Translations under genes and position numbers: made by a program
Source of the DNA: Diphasiastrum complanatum
Lineage: Eukaryota; Streptophyta; Lycopodiopsida; Lycopodiales; Lycopodiaceae
Direction: 5' to 3'
NCBI GenBank assembly: GCA_029204225.1
Contig: MU835710.1
Coordinates: 1 to 36,981, forward strand
DNA length: 36,981 bases
The notes under the pieces: model-generated
What the model was told of the DNA's origin: nothing
What the model saw: the letters and a program-made list of their open reading frames with translations, nothing else
Database searches by the model: none
In this document: positions 1-11,290 of the stretch, piece by piece
How the letters are laid out: every line of letters begins with the position of its first letter
Numbering within the stretch: position 1 is the stretch's first letter

Positions 1-81
<81 letters not shown>
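1..81. repeat. poly-C homopolymer, 81 bp
   Basis: The first 81 bases are all C, then ordinary AT-rich sequence begins. Plant DNA seldom carries a C run of this length. At the very edge of a window it is more likely a contig-end or gap-filling artefact than biology, though a real C/G tract cannot be excluded. Confidence 0.95.
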
Positions 82-348
82 TGGAAGGATTCTTTTTATA
101 TTATGCAAGACCAATTGGCCCTCGGCCAATTACATATACAGAGGATAGAATGGTTTAATAGTTTTCTTGAAGTCTTTACATCATTTGGATTCCAAAAAGA
201 TTAGATCCTAAAGAATCTCATAATTTTAAAAAGGATTTAGACTTTGGCAAAGATCATCAAGCATGGGATTAGAACTTGTTTCCATATGCATGCAAAAGTA
301 TGGACATCAAAATAAGAACATGCATGGTCATTGGAGATGGGTTCCCTA

Positions 349-582
349 GACATGCAAATGTGTAAACATCATTGGATGAGCATGCATAGACATTTGACAT
401 TGATTTCCATGACATGCAAATGGTTAAACATCAATAGAAGAGCATGCATAGACATTTGACATGGATTCTTGTGACATGCAAATGCTTAAACATCAATGGG
501 AGAGCATGCATAGACATTTGACATGGATTCTCCTGACATGCAAATGCTTAAACATCAATGGGAGAGCATGCATAGACATTTG
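349..582. repeat. 62-bp tandem repeat, about 3.8 copies
   Basis: The string GACATGCAAATG starts at 349, 411, 473 and 535, an exact 62-bp period. Each unit also holds TTAAACATCA, GAGCATGCATAGACATTTG and a variable tail. The later copies are nearly identical and the first is more diverged. The last copy breaks off at 582, where the inverted repeat begins. 62 is not a multiple of three, so no protein repeat is implied. Confidence 0.9.
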
Positions 583-686
583 TGCATGTGTATGAATGGT
601 TGTCTAGTACCATTTTCATGCATAGACATTTGACATGGATTCCCATGGCATGAAAATGGTACTAGACAACCATTCATACACATGCA
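583..686. repeat. perfect 39-bp inverted repeat with 26-bp spacer
   Basis: Bases 583-621 and 648-686 are exact reverse complements over 39 bp. The spacer (622-647) is itself part of the neighbouring 62-bp satellite unit (ATAGACATTTGACATGGATT). The transcript would fold into a long perfect hairpin. The arms contain no coding frame that I recognise. Confidence 0.95.
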
Positions 687-1250
687 TATCAAATTCATAT
701 GCATGTCATAGATTGGATGTCATTCCATACACATGCATAAGCTTAGAACACCAAAAAAGCATTTATGAATATAAACTAACAAAATGAACATGCAACATTT
801 TTTGGTCATGTTTTTAGAAGTGGATAGAAGTGAGAGAGAATGTGTGTGTGTGAGAGAGAGTGTGTTGGTGACTCCAAAAGCTTTCCAATCCAAGTTGGGC
901 ATAACCTCCTTATATGCCATAGCTCCAAGCTTCCTTCTTCAAGCACCTACACACAAAGAAACAAAAGCAAAAAGTATGCTAGAATGAAAAAGTGATGAAG
1001 GGAATAGGAGGGGGGCGAGTTCCTCCTTTTATAGGAAGTGGGGAGGCTTGGGGAAGTGGATGAGGTGTCATATACAAGTGTGAGAGTTGTAAGGGGGACT
1101 CTAGGTGAAGTAAGGGGTAAGTAGAGTGAGGGGGTGAGGTGTATAGGTGTGAGAGAGTTGTCATAGACTTGTAAATGAAAAAGTGAGAGAGTGGGAGGGC
1201 GCATTTTCTTAGGTGTACTATGGTTCTTAGCCATGTGGCAAAGTAGGTAA
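687..1250 (-). promoter_or_regulatory. non-coding, GA/GT-rich, with a minus-strand TATA-like box
   Basis: No gene is visible. There is a GT/GA microsatellite around 838-868 and long purine-rich stretches at 985-1200. On the minus strand CCTATAAAAGGAGG (complement of 1022-1035) is a good plant TATA box of the kind seen in LTR or gene promoters. No LTR ends or downstream coding region support either reading. Confidence 0.25.
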
Positions 1251-1929
1251 GTTACATATTGACATGCAAGGGAAGTAGGTAGCCTAACATTTAATGTTAG
1301 CCACTTTCAAGTTGTATTTTCTTGGTTACAACATTGGTATTCACCCAAGTGCAATCATTCTATGGTAGAGTGTTAGTATATGTCCATCTTATCTTGCATA
1401 ATATCCATCAATTTCTAGGCCCTTTTTTTCTAGGGGTTTCCCATGCCCAATCATAGTGGAGAGAGTCACAATCAGTCCTTTGGTTTCTTCTCCAAATATT
1501 TATAGACTCGACTGAGCCTTCTTTATAGACTTTGGAAAAAGCCTTCTTCAAGTACCATCTTAAGCTTTATGAAGCTTTTCAATTCATTCTTCAGGCACTC
1601 CTTTGAGTACCTGCACATACCCTTAAAGAAAAGGTTAGGTGTCATAACATACCATTTTAAAATAAATGGCTCATTATAAGATTCTACTTGTAGAACCTGC
1701 ACATCAAAATGTTAGCATTTATCTACAATTTTTTTTTCTCTTGTCTTCAGGTACCGATACCTGCACAAGCATTTCATTGGTTAGAGTAACAAGTTCTAAG
1801 ATTCAAAATATGTTTAATACAAAAAGAATGGAAGATAGGATAGCCTTTATTCATTGGGCATTTGGTCTATACAATTTACAAAAAGGTCAATGAAAAATAT
1901 CAGATACTATTTAGTAGTCTCTATAATTA
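1251..1929. other. no recognisable feature
   Basis: AT-rich sequence with short ORFs only. I see no protein similarity, terminal repeats or tandem array. Confidence 0.5.
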
Positions 1930-3440
1930 AATGTCATTTCTAGCCTACGCCACCATGATACCCATGCCTCGAGAGCAAAAATTTCTAGGTTACATATAGG
2001 AAAGTCCTCACCACATTGTACTTTGTATTGGCATCCATGTTGTTATTTTCCAAACGCCAAGACTCACATAGGAATATATCTTTGCCTTAAACTCTTGGAG
2101 TATGCATTGGTCAATATATTTCCATAGACATGATTTTTATGTCCCTTCCATTCTAACAAATTCCCCTTCTCCATAAATGTTTTTGAATGCATTCCAATTA
2201 GTTGCAACCTCATCTATCATAAACCCTTTGAATTTCACCACATCCACATCATGTTTGTGCATAACATCATTAACATTTTTCAAAATTTAATATGTGCCTT
2301 AGTGTCCTCAACTTTCATCTGACACATAGCAATCGATTGCCAACTTTGTATACTCAAAAGAATTCATAAAAATTAATCTGTCTTTTTTATTCAAATGACA
2401 TCGAACAAAATTTTAAAAAGTAAAGTTATAGAGATTGTGTTAAGCATGGGCAGCCATTGTGCTCTAGTCTCTTGTTCTTCTCACATGATCAAAACATATC
2501 CATGATTGCTGCAAATCATTTCCTTTTTGTATATGTCTCACTAGATCCACCCTTGTATAGATTGCCCTGGAAACATTGGCCCTTGGAAATAATCATACTA
2601 ATACTTCTCTTTTAGACTAAAGATAGAGTCAATAGAATCTACTTTAGGACAATTTCCAATTTGTATTCATCAATTCATTTTCAAAACCTACAAATAATGT
2701 CTTATTTAATATAATCAAAACAATCTAATCACAAACACAACATCAAGATGAAATCCCAATCCCAAATGTTGAAGCAAAATCAATATTGAAACCAAAAATT
2801 ACCTCCTTTGATTGGTAAGCAGTTGCAATTAGTCAAATAGTTCTCTGAATTTTCTATTGATAACATTGAGCATTAGCAAAGTCCACAAGAATCAACCCTC
2901 TCATAATTATCTCCATGGGCACTTCCTTCTCTACTTTTTTGTGTCCAACTCCAAGTTAGCCTCTCAATTTGTTCCTGCACCAAGTTTTTGATGATCTCGC
3001 TTTTCTATCAACATTGACATTTTGTGACCTCAAGAAAAAGTCTACCCACATCTATTGCAAGTCTTGTATACCTAATGTCAACAGGTATGACATAGTATAT
3101 TTTGGCATTACATGAATCCATAATGAAAACAATAAAAGTCACCATGTTCTCTTTTCCACATTTCATGTTTTACAAAGGATAGCCAACCTTTTCTTCCATG
3201 TGACATATTTGCTTCCCCAAAAGTATTTCAATAACCACATTCGATTTTGTCGCACACAAAAGAGCCACCACAAGTTGATATGCAAACATCTCATTTGAAG
3301 TTAATGACATTGAGGTGGCATACTTGATTTGAGGATGACCATCTGCACCTTGTTCCATTTCAAACATATAACTCTGATGTTCATCAACTGGTGGCAACTT
3401 GAAAATATAGTCACCAAGTTGGAAAGAGGGAAGTGAAGGA
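1930..3440 (-). pseudogene. decayed ORF of unknown, transposase-like protein
   Basis: The minus strand holds protein-like blocks scattered over three frames with many stops. In minus-strand order these are: a 75-residue open stretch at 3170-3397 (contains FAYQLVVALLCATKS), EEQETRAQWLPMLN near 2460-2510, MCQMKVEDTKAHIKF near 2290-2340, and VVKFKGFMIDEVATNWNAF just after it. The last block, with its conserved N/D, W and Y spacing, resembles uncharacterised, probably transposon-derived plant proteins as I remember them; I cannot name the family. One break near 2285 looks like Trp TGG changed to TGA. No intact reading frame remains. It could instead be an old host pseudogene. Confidence 0.42.
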
Positions 3441-4319
3441 GAGTCGATTCAATAAGTTGAAGACTGTGAACAACCTATCGAGCACAGTAGAATAAGCCTT
3501 CTTTCCTAATGCATGACTACGCATATCAATAATTGAACAAAGCTATAATGATAGAAGTCACGTTCAATCTTTTAGCAACTAACTTTGAAATTGTTAGCAC
3601 TAAAGTGATTTTGTAGCCAAACAATGATGTATTGAATAAATCAGACGAAGCAATAAGAAATATATTAGCTACAAAAACAAGTAAAAAGAAGCATACATTC
3701 TGACATGATATTGAGCACAATAAAAAGATAGATCGATTCAGTAAGTAACATGTACAAATCAGATGATGAGAGCACAAACCAATAACGTATGAAAACCGCG
3801 TACTCTAAGCTATCTATGAGTAATTAAAAACTCTGTCTGATGCACTTTCGTTGATAAGCAATAAACGCGAATAGCAATGCTGTGCTAAGATAAAAACTAA
3901 GCTTAATAAGTCTTTTGATAATCATCTATTTATTGGATTTACGAGTGTCTACATCTCCTACCCAACTTGAATTTGAATAATTATTGAGAATTGAGTTTGT
4001 CATTGTCGACTGTTCCATAACAAATGCTAAAGTCCATAGTAGCTCAAATATATCTCAAAACTCTAATAAGAGTCTTCCAATGTGTAATACTAGGATTAGT
4101 CATAAATTGACTTTAGGATCTGACTGCAAAAGCTATGTTTGATCTGGTACAGAATATTGTGTACATAAGAGATCCTATTATCGAATAATAAGGATGCTCA
4201 CACATTTGATCCTTCTCTTCGATTGTTCGAACATCATCATCATCATCATTAATGAAATACAACTGATGAATTACATTTATTAATAGTTGTGCATTAATGC
4301 CATAAAGTCTGTGCTAGCA
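3441..4319. other. no recognisable gene; short CAT microsatellite
   Basis: AT-rich spacer. A CAT/ATC run lies near 4231-4249. The open stretch on the minus strand at 3526-3777 is low-complexity and hydrophobic with no recognisable motif, so I do not call it. Confidence 0.5.
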
Positions 4320-4720
4320 CTGACTTTGGTCTCCAGAAAATAATGTCACATTTTCCTCTACTACAACTTATAATGCCTTAGTAAATATGTCCACTACCAT
4401 CAACTAAGTTATGAAATCTCAATGTACTTGGACTTGGATTGAAACTTAGGATTAAGAGATAAGGGTATAGTGGTTTGATTATCACAATAAACCATCATAG
4501 GTTGTATAGGAGTAAGACCAAGATTTGATAAGAGACGTCTTAACTAGATCGTTTCTTTTGTAGCATGTGTAGCGACAATGTACTCAACTTCTATAAAGGA
4601 ATAAACAATAGAAAAGCTATATTTTTACAATTCCATGAAGTAGAACCATAACATCATAAAGGAAGTCAAATTTGCTATGTATTCCAAGCTCCCATAGTGA
4701 GAAGATAGAATATTTTTGGA
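4320..4720 (-). pseudogene. Ty1/copia RNase H relic
   Basis: Read on the minus strand, three copia RNase H landmarks appear in order. EVEYIVATHATKE (about 4560-4600) corresponds to the catalytic Glu motif S-T-E-A-E-Y. MVYCDNQTTI (about 4475-4505) corresponds to the catalytic Asp motif. VDIFTKA (4374-4393) corresponds to the ADIFTKAL end of Pol. Stops and frame changes interrupt the segment. It is truncated on both sides and abuts an LTR-like stretch in the opposite orientation, so it is an older insertion. Confidence 0.7.
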
Positions 4721-4739
4721 GCTCATTGGCAATCTCAAG

Positions 4740-5024
4740 CTAGTTCACTATGTACATTGAGTTTTTGTGATCCAAATGAAACCAAATTAATTTCTACTTG
4801 TTTCTCAGATTGAAGGACGTACTAAAGCCTATAGTACACACATGTGGGCTTGGATTTCAATGTTGATCAATGCTTTTGATTGTTAATGCTTGTTGTTTGT
4901 CAAAATGCCAATCTAGATCAACTTTTTGTGTCTAGTTTTTTGATAGATTGTTAAGCAAGCATCCAATTACTCTTGTGGATATTTTGTAGATTCATTTATG
5001 GTCCTAAAGTACAGTACTTTCACA
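4740..5024 (+). mobile_element. LTR fragment, family A
   Basis: This stretch ends in CA at 5023-5024, immediately before a tRNA-Met primer-binding site, so it is the 3' part of a 5' LTR. It shares a conserved block with the LTRs at 17574-18173 (-) and 27279-27922 (+): a CACATGTG palindrome, then CACTCTT-like and TATGGTCCT-like strings, then the terminal TTT..ACA. The TG start is not visible; the left end meets the copia relic. Confidence 0.5.
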
Positions 5025-5037
5025 TGGTATCAGAGCC
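5025..5037 (+). other. primer-binding site, initiator tRNA-Met
   Basis: TGGTATCAGAGCC is complementary to the 3' end of plant initiator tRNA-Met, the commonest primer of Ty1/copia and many TRIM/LARD elements. It directly follows the CA end of the family A LTR fragment. Confidence 0.9.
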
Positions 5038-5360
5038 AAGTACAAGAGCATTAACCATTGATCAAATGCAAATCCATTTTTAGCAAGTTTTGGTGCTAAA
5101 AACTAGTATTGAGAGGGCAAGCTAGAATCTTGATTTTGGTGGGATATTTGATCCCAAACCTGGTAGCGTTCCAAATCCGTATTGTCCACATGTGTGGGCA
5201 CCTCTGAACCTGCATTTAATGCATGGTATTCATTTGATCCAAAGAAATTCAATTTGTGAGCTTTTTGATGTAATTTTTGGTGGAATTTTTAGGATAAGCT
5301 ACCAAGATTGAGTGCCATTGATTAGATTTGACATAGGGTCATGAGATCTAATTAATTTAG
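5038..5360 (+). other. leader of a truncated family A element
   Basis: Non-coding. The first 100 bases (CCAAGTACAAGAGCATTAACC and onward) match the leader after the second family A primer site at 19322, including TTGGTGCTAAAA and GAGAGGGC strings. A CACATGTG palindrome is at 5187. No gag follows. Confidence 0.5.
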
Positions 5361-6483
<1,123 letters not shown>

Positions 6484-6496
6484 TGGTATTAGAGCG
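6484..6496 (+). other. primer-binding site, initiator tRNA-Met (degenerate)
   Basis: TGGTATTAGAGCG follows an ACA end and differs from the consensus TGGTATCAGAGC-C at two positions. No gag follows; about 100 bp on, the sequence passes into LTR-like unit 2. Confidence 0.65.
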
Positions 6497-6835
6497 TTGA
6501 TTCTTCAAGGCCTAATACTATATTAGAGCGAAAACTCTTATACTTGATATCTTTGTTGGATTTATCTCCTCTACTCTCCTAAATCCTATATTAATCTGCC
6601 TCCATTCATGCTGCGGCATTTTTACTCATGTCGTCGCACAGTCTGCATATTTGAACTGTTTGTCGCCACAGTCTGCATTTTTACTCGGGAATTTCCATAG
6701 GCCAAAAATCCGACACTGTCGCTTTTTCACCTTAAGGCCATCCTGAGCAACTAAGTGTTTTGTGACACTTCTGAAAAAACAATAGTTACGTAGTCTGCAC
6801 AAATACAAGTAAATTTGAACAGGCAAAAAATGTGA

Positions 6836-6935
6836 AAAATGCGACACTGCATTTTTACACGCATTTTATGACAAGTGAAAAATGCGACACTACATTTTAA
6901 CACACATTTTATGACAGGCAAAAATGCGACACTGC
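6836..6935. repeat. 43-bp tandem repeat, about 2.3 copies
   Basis: GCGACAC starts at 6841, 6884 and 6926, a 42-43 bp period. Each unit carries AAAATGCGACACT followed by ACGCATTTTATGACA or a variant. The same GCGAC/ATTTTT vocabulary recurs at 6605-6730. Confidence 0.8.
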
Positions 6936-7018
6936 CCTACAAATGCCGAAGGTGCCCTACAAATGTCGAAGGTGGCCTACAAATGCCGACGGTGCCCTAC
7001 AAATGTCGACGGTGCCCT
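6934..7018. repeat. 20-bp tandem repeat, four copies
   Basis: Units start at 6934, 6954, 6974 and 6994 (GCCCTACAAATGCCGAAGGT type). The variable core runs CCGAA, TCGAA, CCGAC, TCGAC, so there is an underlying 40-bp double unit. It continues from the 43-bp array inside LTR-like unit 2. Confidence 0.9.
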
Positions 7019-7730
7019 TATAGAAAAGGCAAAGGTACCTTACAAGTGACTTTTTTAAGGCATTAGACAGAGTGACGCAATTTTTGCATTTTCATCAGCG
7101 TGAATTTTAGTGAAGCCCGATGTCACGACCTCCTCACGCTCGTTCTATGCACAGTGCAAACAAATTTGACAACAACAGTAGCCACCCACGATCTCCCACA
7201 GGCAGCACAGCCACTTTTTGTACCTTCTTCATCTGCACACTTGTGAAATTTATATATGTATTGAATACCATTTCAGTATTCATATATGACTGTAAGGACA
7301 GAAGATAGAATGGAGCATGATCTGTAATTCAGAAACGGACATTGTAGATGGCTTCGCTCATTGATTCTTTCTTTTAGATAGATTTTCAGTAATAGCTTCA
7401 TAACCTTTACAGATTATGATTAGCTTGTGAAGCACACGGTTACGTCCGCTATTTTTTTGTGCTCACCTGCATTATTGACTTGTATATTTCATTATACTTA
7501 ATCTGATTACAGCTCTGTTTGGTTTTGCGTTCAGATTTGTGTCAATACTGCAATGTTTTTCTACATTCAGTCTGGCTATCTAATTGCTTTGTCTGGCTGT
7601 CTACTCTTCACTTCCGCTATCACCGCGCATTAAAGGCTTTAAAATTATCATATTTTTGTGTTCGCCTACTAAGTCACCAGTAGTGCACGCACCGAAAGAA
7701 TAGAAAGGCTCGCTCTAACATTCTTCGACA

Positions 7731-7742
7731 TGGTATCAGAGC
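7731..7742 (+). other. primer-binding site, initiator tRNA-Met
   Basis: TGGTATCAGAGC lies exactly next to the ACA end of LTR-like unit 2 and about 200 bp upstream of the gag relic, the standard order for a copia element. Confidence 0.9.
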
Positions 7743-7934
7743 TTAAGATATCAGAATCTATCTGATTCTTTAAGCGGTTTTATTTCAGAGCTATTTCTAT
7801 AGCCTGATAAGTTTCCACAGTAACAAGACTCTACTAGCTGATAGAGTAATTGTCTTCTTGTTCTATAATTTAGCACCAAATTTTTATACTTAAGTCACTG
7901 ATAGTTACTTCTATCACCTAGACTAATCTTCCAC

Positions 7935-9058
7935 ATGGATTTCCAAGAGAAGTCAGTCCTATCATGGACAAGCTTGATGGAGCTGATTACCATCTGTGAA
8001 AATTTAAGATGAGAACCATGCTAATGGCTAAGGAGTTGTATGACATTGTTACAGGTGCAAAGGGGAAACCCAAAGCTGACGACGTAACAATCTCTAGATG
8101 GAAGTTGAAGGATGGCAAAGTATTTGTGCTTATCATCCTCAACATTTCGGATATTCAGATTGGCCATGTGTCCCAAGCTCAGACATCCAAAGAAGTCTGG
8201 GACATCTTGAGCACATTATATGAAGTGTGACATATAGCTTCCAAGCTACATTCAGGAAGAAATTTTACTCCCTCAAGATGGCAAATGGTGATTCCCTGTA
8301 GAATCACGTCAACCAGTTCAAGAACTTGTTGAAGCAAATGGCCACTGTCGAATCTGTCATAGACGATCAAGACGCAGTAATGCAACTGCTTACAAGCTTG
8401 CCAAGCTCATACGACAGTTGGGTGATGATCATCACGATGCATCCAGAGCTCACTCTTTCAAGAGTCATTGTAATGTTGTTGCAAGAAGACACGCAGAGGA
8501 ATGAAGCCTCTAGTTCCTCTGCTGATTCTCATGCCCTGTACACCAACAAAGGCACGACTAAGTAGAAGAAGAAGAAAGGCCCGAAGCAATCAAAGAAAGA
8601 GCAGAAACCAACACCGCACAAAAAATAGTCAAATCTGCAAACTAAGAAGAAGCTGTTCTACAGATACTGCAAGAGAAACAACCATGAGATTCAAGACTGC
8701 AGGGACAGTCAAATCAAGTGGCCAATGCAGCTACAGAAGTTCTGCAGCCCATTCAAGAAGCGGATCATGATGCTTTCATGACTAGCCATCAAGGAGCATC
8801 CAGCGATAGTTCTTGGTTCCTGGATTCTGGTGCCACTCAACATATGACCAGTCTCATTGGCTGTTTTGAGTCCTATACACCCTACAGTACCAACAAATAT
8901 GTTCACTTTGGCGATAATAGCACACAAACTATTAAAGGTGAAGGTACTGTAAGAGTAAGCTTTTCAAATGATCAATCTAAGCTACTTTCTACAGTCCTAT
9001 ATGCTCCCAATCTGTCTACAAATCTGCTCTCTGTAAGCAGAATCACAGATCTAGAACA
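7935..9058 (+). pseudogene. Ty1/copia gag-protease relic (element B)
   Basis: This is the 5' coding part of a copia polyprotein. Gag begins around ATG 7935 or, in the main frame, ATG 7964 (MDKLDGADYHL), followed by the UBN2-type gag core (8009-8230, then 8326-8565). A nucleocapsid knuckle remains near 8655 as YCKRNNHEIQDC, with the first Cys lost. The protease has the DSGA active site in SSWFLDSGATQHMTS (about 8809-8853) and continues to LSTNLLSVSRI near 9045. The frame is broken by TGA near 7997 (Trp expected), TGA at 8228 (Arg likely), and TAG near 8299 and 8563 (Gln likely), plus frameshifts. Homology stops at about 9058; integrase, RT and RNase H are absent. Confidence 0.8.
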
Positions 9059-9256
9059 CGAACGAAGAAGAGAGCAGGAATATTACGGAACAACTCTCCC
9101 ATTCTAATCAACTGCTAAATACAAAAATAGTCTAATAAACAGCTTATGCTAAATGTAATCACAGCTTTAAGTGTTCTAATTGCCCAACAAGATCTTAAAA
9201 ATTAATTCGTACTCTCAAAAACAAAAGTACAGTCCACTGAAGAGATTAGAAATGGT
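9059..9256. other. spacer before element C
   Basis: After the protease homology ends there is AT-rich sequence with no recognisable coding until the target duplication of element C. Confidence 0.5.
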
Positions 9257-9261
9257 TTGTG
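9257..9261. other. target-site duplication of element C, left copy
   Basis: TTGTG immediately before the LTR start; the same five bases follow the right LTR at 14482-14486. A 5-bp duplication is typical of copia integration. Confidence 0.9.
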
Positions 9262-9524
9262 TGCTAGAAATCAATGATAAACTTCATTGTTACACTTCTT
9301 AGTTACTGTTTACGATGTACTTTATTACTAGCTGTAACTAGCCATTGGCTAGTCTAGTACTCTACTCCTAGGTTCTCCCTCTCTATCAGGGTTCAGGTTT
9401 TATATGTACATTTTACATTCAGTATGTGGTAGTGTGTGATGGATTGATAATGCGTGTTCTTCTTCCGGCTTCTTTGGTGATTGCTTATGGTGAATGCTTG
9501 ATGTTGCATATTTGATTGTTGACA
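9262..9524 (+). repeat. element C 5' LTR (263 bp)
   Basis: Starts TGCTAGAAATC (the 3' LTR has TGTTAGAAATC) and ends GTTGACA. It carries about ten extra bases near 9290 relative to the 3' LTR. CTCCCTCTCTATCAGGGTTC near 9376 is shared by both LTRs. I do not see a clear TATA box. Confidence 0.93.
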
Positions 9525-9536
9525 TGGTGTCAGAGC
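9525..9536 (+). other. element C primer-binding site
   Basis: TGGTGTCAGAGC, one mismatch from the initiator tRNA-Met site TGGTATCAGAGC, abuts the LTR end with no spacer. Confidence 0.9.
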
Positions 9537-10040
9537 AGCAATAGTCCTGCGTGCCTGATCAGTGGATACAGCTTGTCACAGGCTCCGCAACAAAGTGAGA
9601 AACTCCTTCATGAGAGGTGAAAGCTTGGAGAGATAAAAACGGCTGGAAGAAATCCTTCTTTGGTGTATTTTGTAGGTTTGGAGCTCAGAATCATCAGTGA
9701 AAAATGAAGACACAGGGCAGCATCAGACAAATTGAAAATCTATTGAGTGGGAGAGATTCTTACAATACTTCCTAGTTGTTGTGGAAAGTGCTATTTGTGT
9801 GAGAGGTTTGCCAAGAAATATCTCATTTGTTTGTTTGGAGTACCACAAATCACACTAGATAGTATCTAGTAATTTATTCAGAGTTAGGAAACTTCATACT
9901 TTTCACATTATTGATATTTGTCTGTTTGAATGATCACTCGTTTCAAAATCTAAGCAAAGAGGAGACGGCATAGCCATCTCGCTGAAATAGTGAATCTAGA
10001 ATATTCCCTCTGAAAGCTCCTATATTCTCTCTTTTTATAT

Positions 10041-10280
10041 CCGTACCAATATCGGATCCAAGAGCGCTAGCTGAAGAGAAACCCGAGCAGTCGTACATCC
10101 GCGCTCCAGTCCGATATTGTTCGTACTGATATCGGATCCAAGCGCACGAGCTAAAAAAATTTTTGAGTAGTTGTACATCCGCGCTCCAGTCCGATATTGC
10201 ATGCTCCAATATCGGATCCACGCGCACAAGTTAAGGAGGATCATGAGCAGCCGTACTTTTGCGCTCCATTTCGATATCAG
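10041..10280. repeat. 80-bp tandem repeat, three copies, in element C leader
   Basis: ATATCGGATCC recurs at 10049, 10129 and 10209, an exact 80-bp period. Units also share TACATCCGCGCTCCAGTCCG. They are more GC-rich than the surrounding leader. CCGATATTG and CAATATCGG at unit joints (for example 10191-10216) form a 9-bp stem with a short loop. The array lies between the primer site and the gag start, where packaging or translation signals sit in retroelements. Confidence 0.9.
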
Positions 10281-10350
10281 GTGTATAACCACAAAAATAT
10301 ACAGTTTTGTGGTGTGATAAATTACTTGATTTGGACTCATCTGTTTAGTA

Positions 10351-11290
10351 ATGGCAACTCTAAGCAAGAGTGTCCTCAATGAGTCAAGCTAATTGGAAGG
10401 AGCCGACAACTATGTGGTTTGGAAATTCAAATTGAAAAACATTTTGATGGAAAAGGAGCCTTGAGAGATCATGATAGGTGAAGAGACAAGGCCAGTGATT
10501 GAAGAAGATCAGTGGACATTTGACAGGAGAAAACGGAAAGCACAAAATGTCATCAACTTATCAGTTAGAGATGCAATTATTCCCTACATTTCGGATTCAG
10601 AAGGATCAAAAGAAACATGGGATACGTTGAAGGCATTGTTTGAGACCACAAACACATCTCGAGTGCTATTCCTAAAGACGAAGCTGCACACATTGCGGAT
10701 GGATGATGGTGCAACTGTTGCTGATCACCTACTGAAGATCAAAGAAATTCGTGACCAATTAGCAGTAGTTGGAGAGCGAGTACAGGATTGTGAGATCGTG
10801 TAGTTGACATTGAATAGTTTGAGTGAGTCACATCAAATGTTTGTGAGAAGTATAGCCACACGGGAAAATATTCCAACCTATGAAGAGTTAGGTGGATTGC
10901 TTTTGCAGGAAGAACAACGTCAAGAGAACTTGAGTCATCGCAACAGGGGATTTGATCAAGCTGTTGCAATGAGGGGACGCGGTGGTAGATTTGGTCGTGG
11001 AAGACACCAATCAAGAGGTGGAAACTCAAATCGTGGATCATGACGCAACTATTCCAGACAAAATAAACTTGAAAATTGTAGTTATTGCAACAAACCTGGC
11101 CACTGGGAGCGTGAATGCTTCAAGAAACAAAAGGAGATGGAACAAAGAAAAGACAAATGGCAAGTGGGAAATTATGCTGATCAACATCAATTTGATCATT
11201 ATTATTATGAAAACAATTATACTGATCAACAACAATATGATGATGATCAATATAAAGATGATACAGGTGAGAGCTCAAAATTGTTCATTA
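10351..11290 (+). pseudogene. element C gag (broken)
   Basis: The frame opens at ATG 10351 (MATLSKSVLNESS). It continues with the WKFKLKNILMEKE motif and the core SVRDAIIPYISDSEGSKETW typical of copia gag (UBN2 family), then an Arg/Gly-rich stretch (GRGGRFGRGRH) and one CCHC zinc knuckle, CSYCNKPGHWEREC, near 11080-11121 for RNA binding. Gag would coat element RNA in cytoplasmic particles. Four in-frame stops interrupt it: TAA 10390, TGA 10462 (Trp expected from element D), TAG 10801 and TGA 11041, otherwise in one frame. Asp/Tyr/Gln-rich sequence follows the knuckle. Confidence 0.88.

Larger units (their letters stand above)
6600..7730 (+). mobile_element. LTR-like unit 2 (5' LTR of the gag-PR relic)
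   Basis: It ends in GACA at 7730 directly before a primer-binding site and a gag relic, so its right end is a 5' LTR end. It begins with arrays of GCGACACTGC and CCGAAGGTGCC motifs, then a T-rich section that resembles unit 1 (TTTTTGTGCTCA, a TTCAG block). The exact TG start is not resolved. Confidence 0.42.

Noticed and set aside
4231-4249. CAT repeat as a regulatory element
   Set aside because: A six-unit trinucleotide run is ordinary microsatellite.
9943-10379. Minus-strand ORFs with internal peptide repeats
   Set aside because: They are shadows of the 80-bp tandem repeat in the element C leader; 80 is not a multiple of three and frames change from unit to unit.
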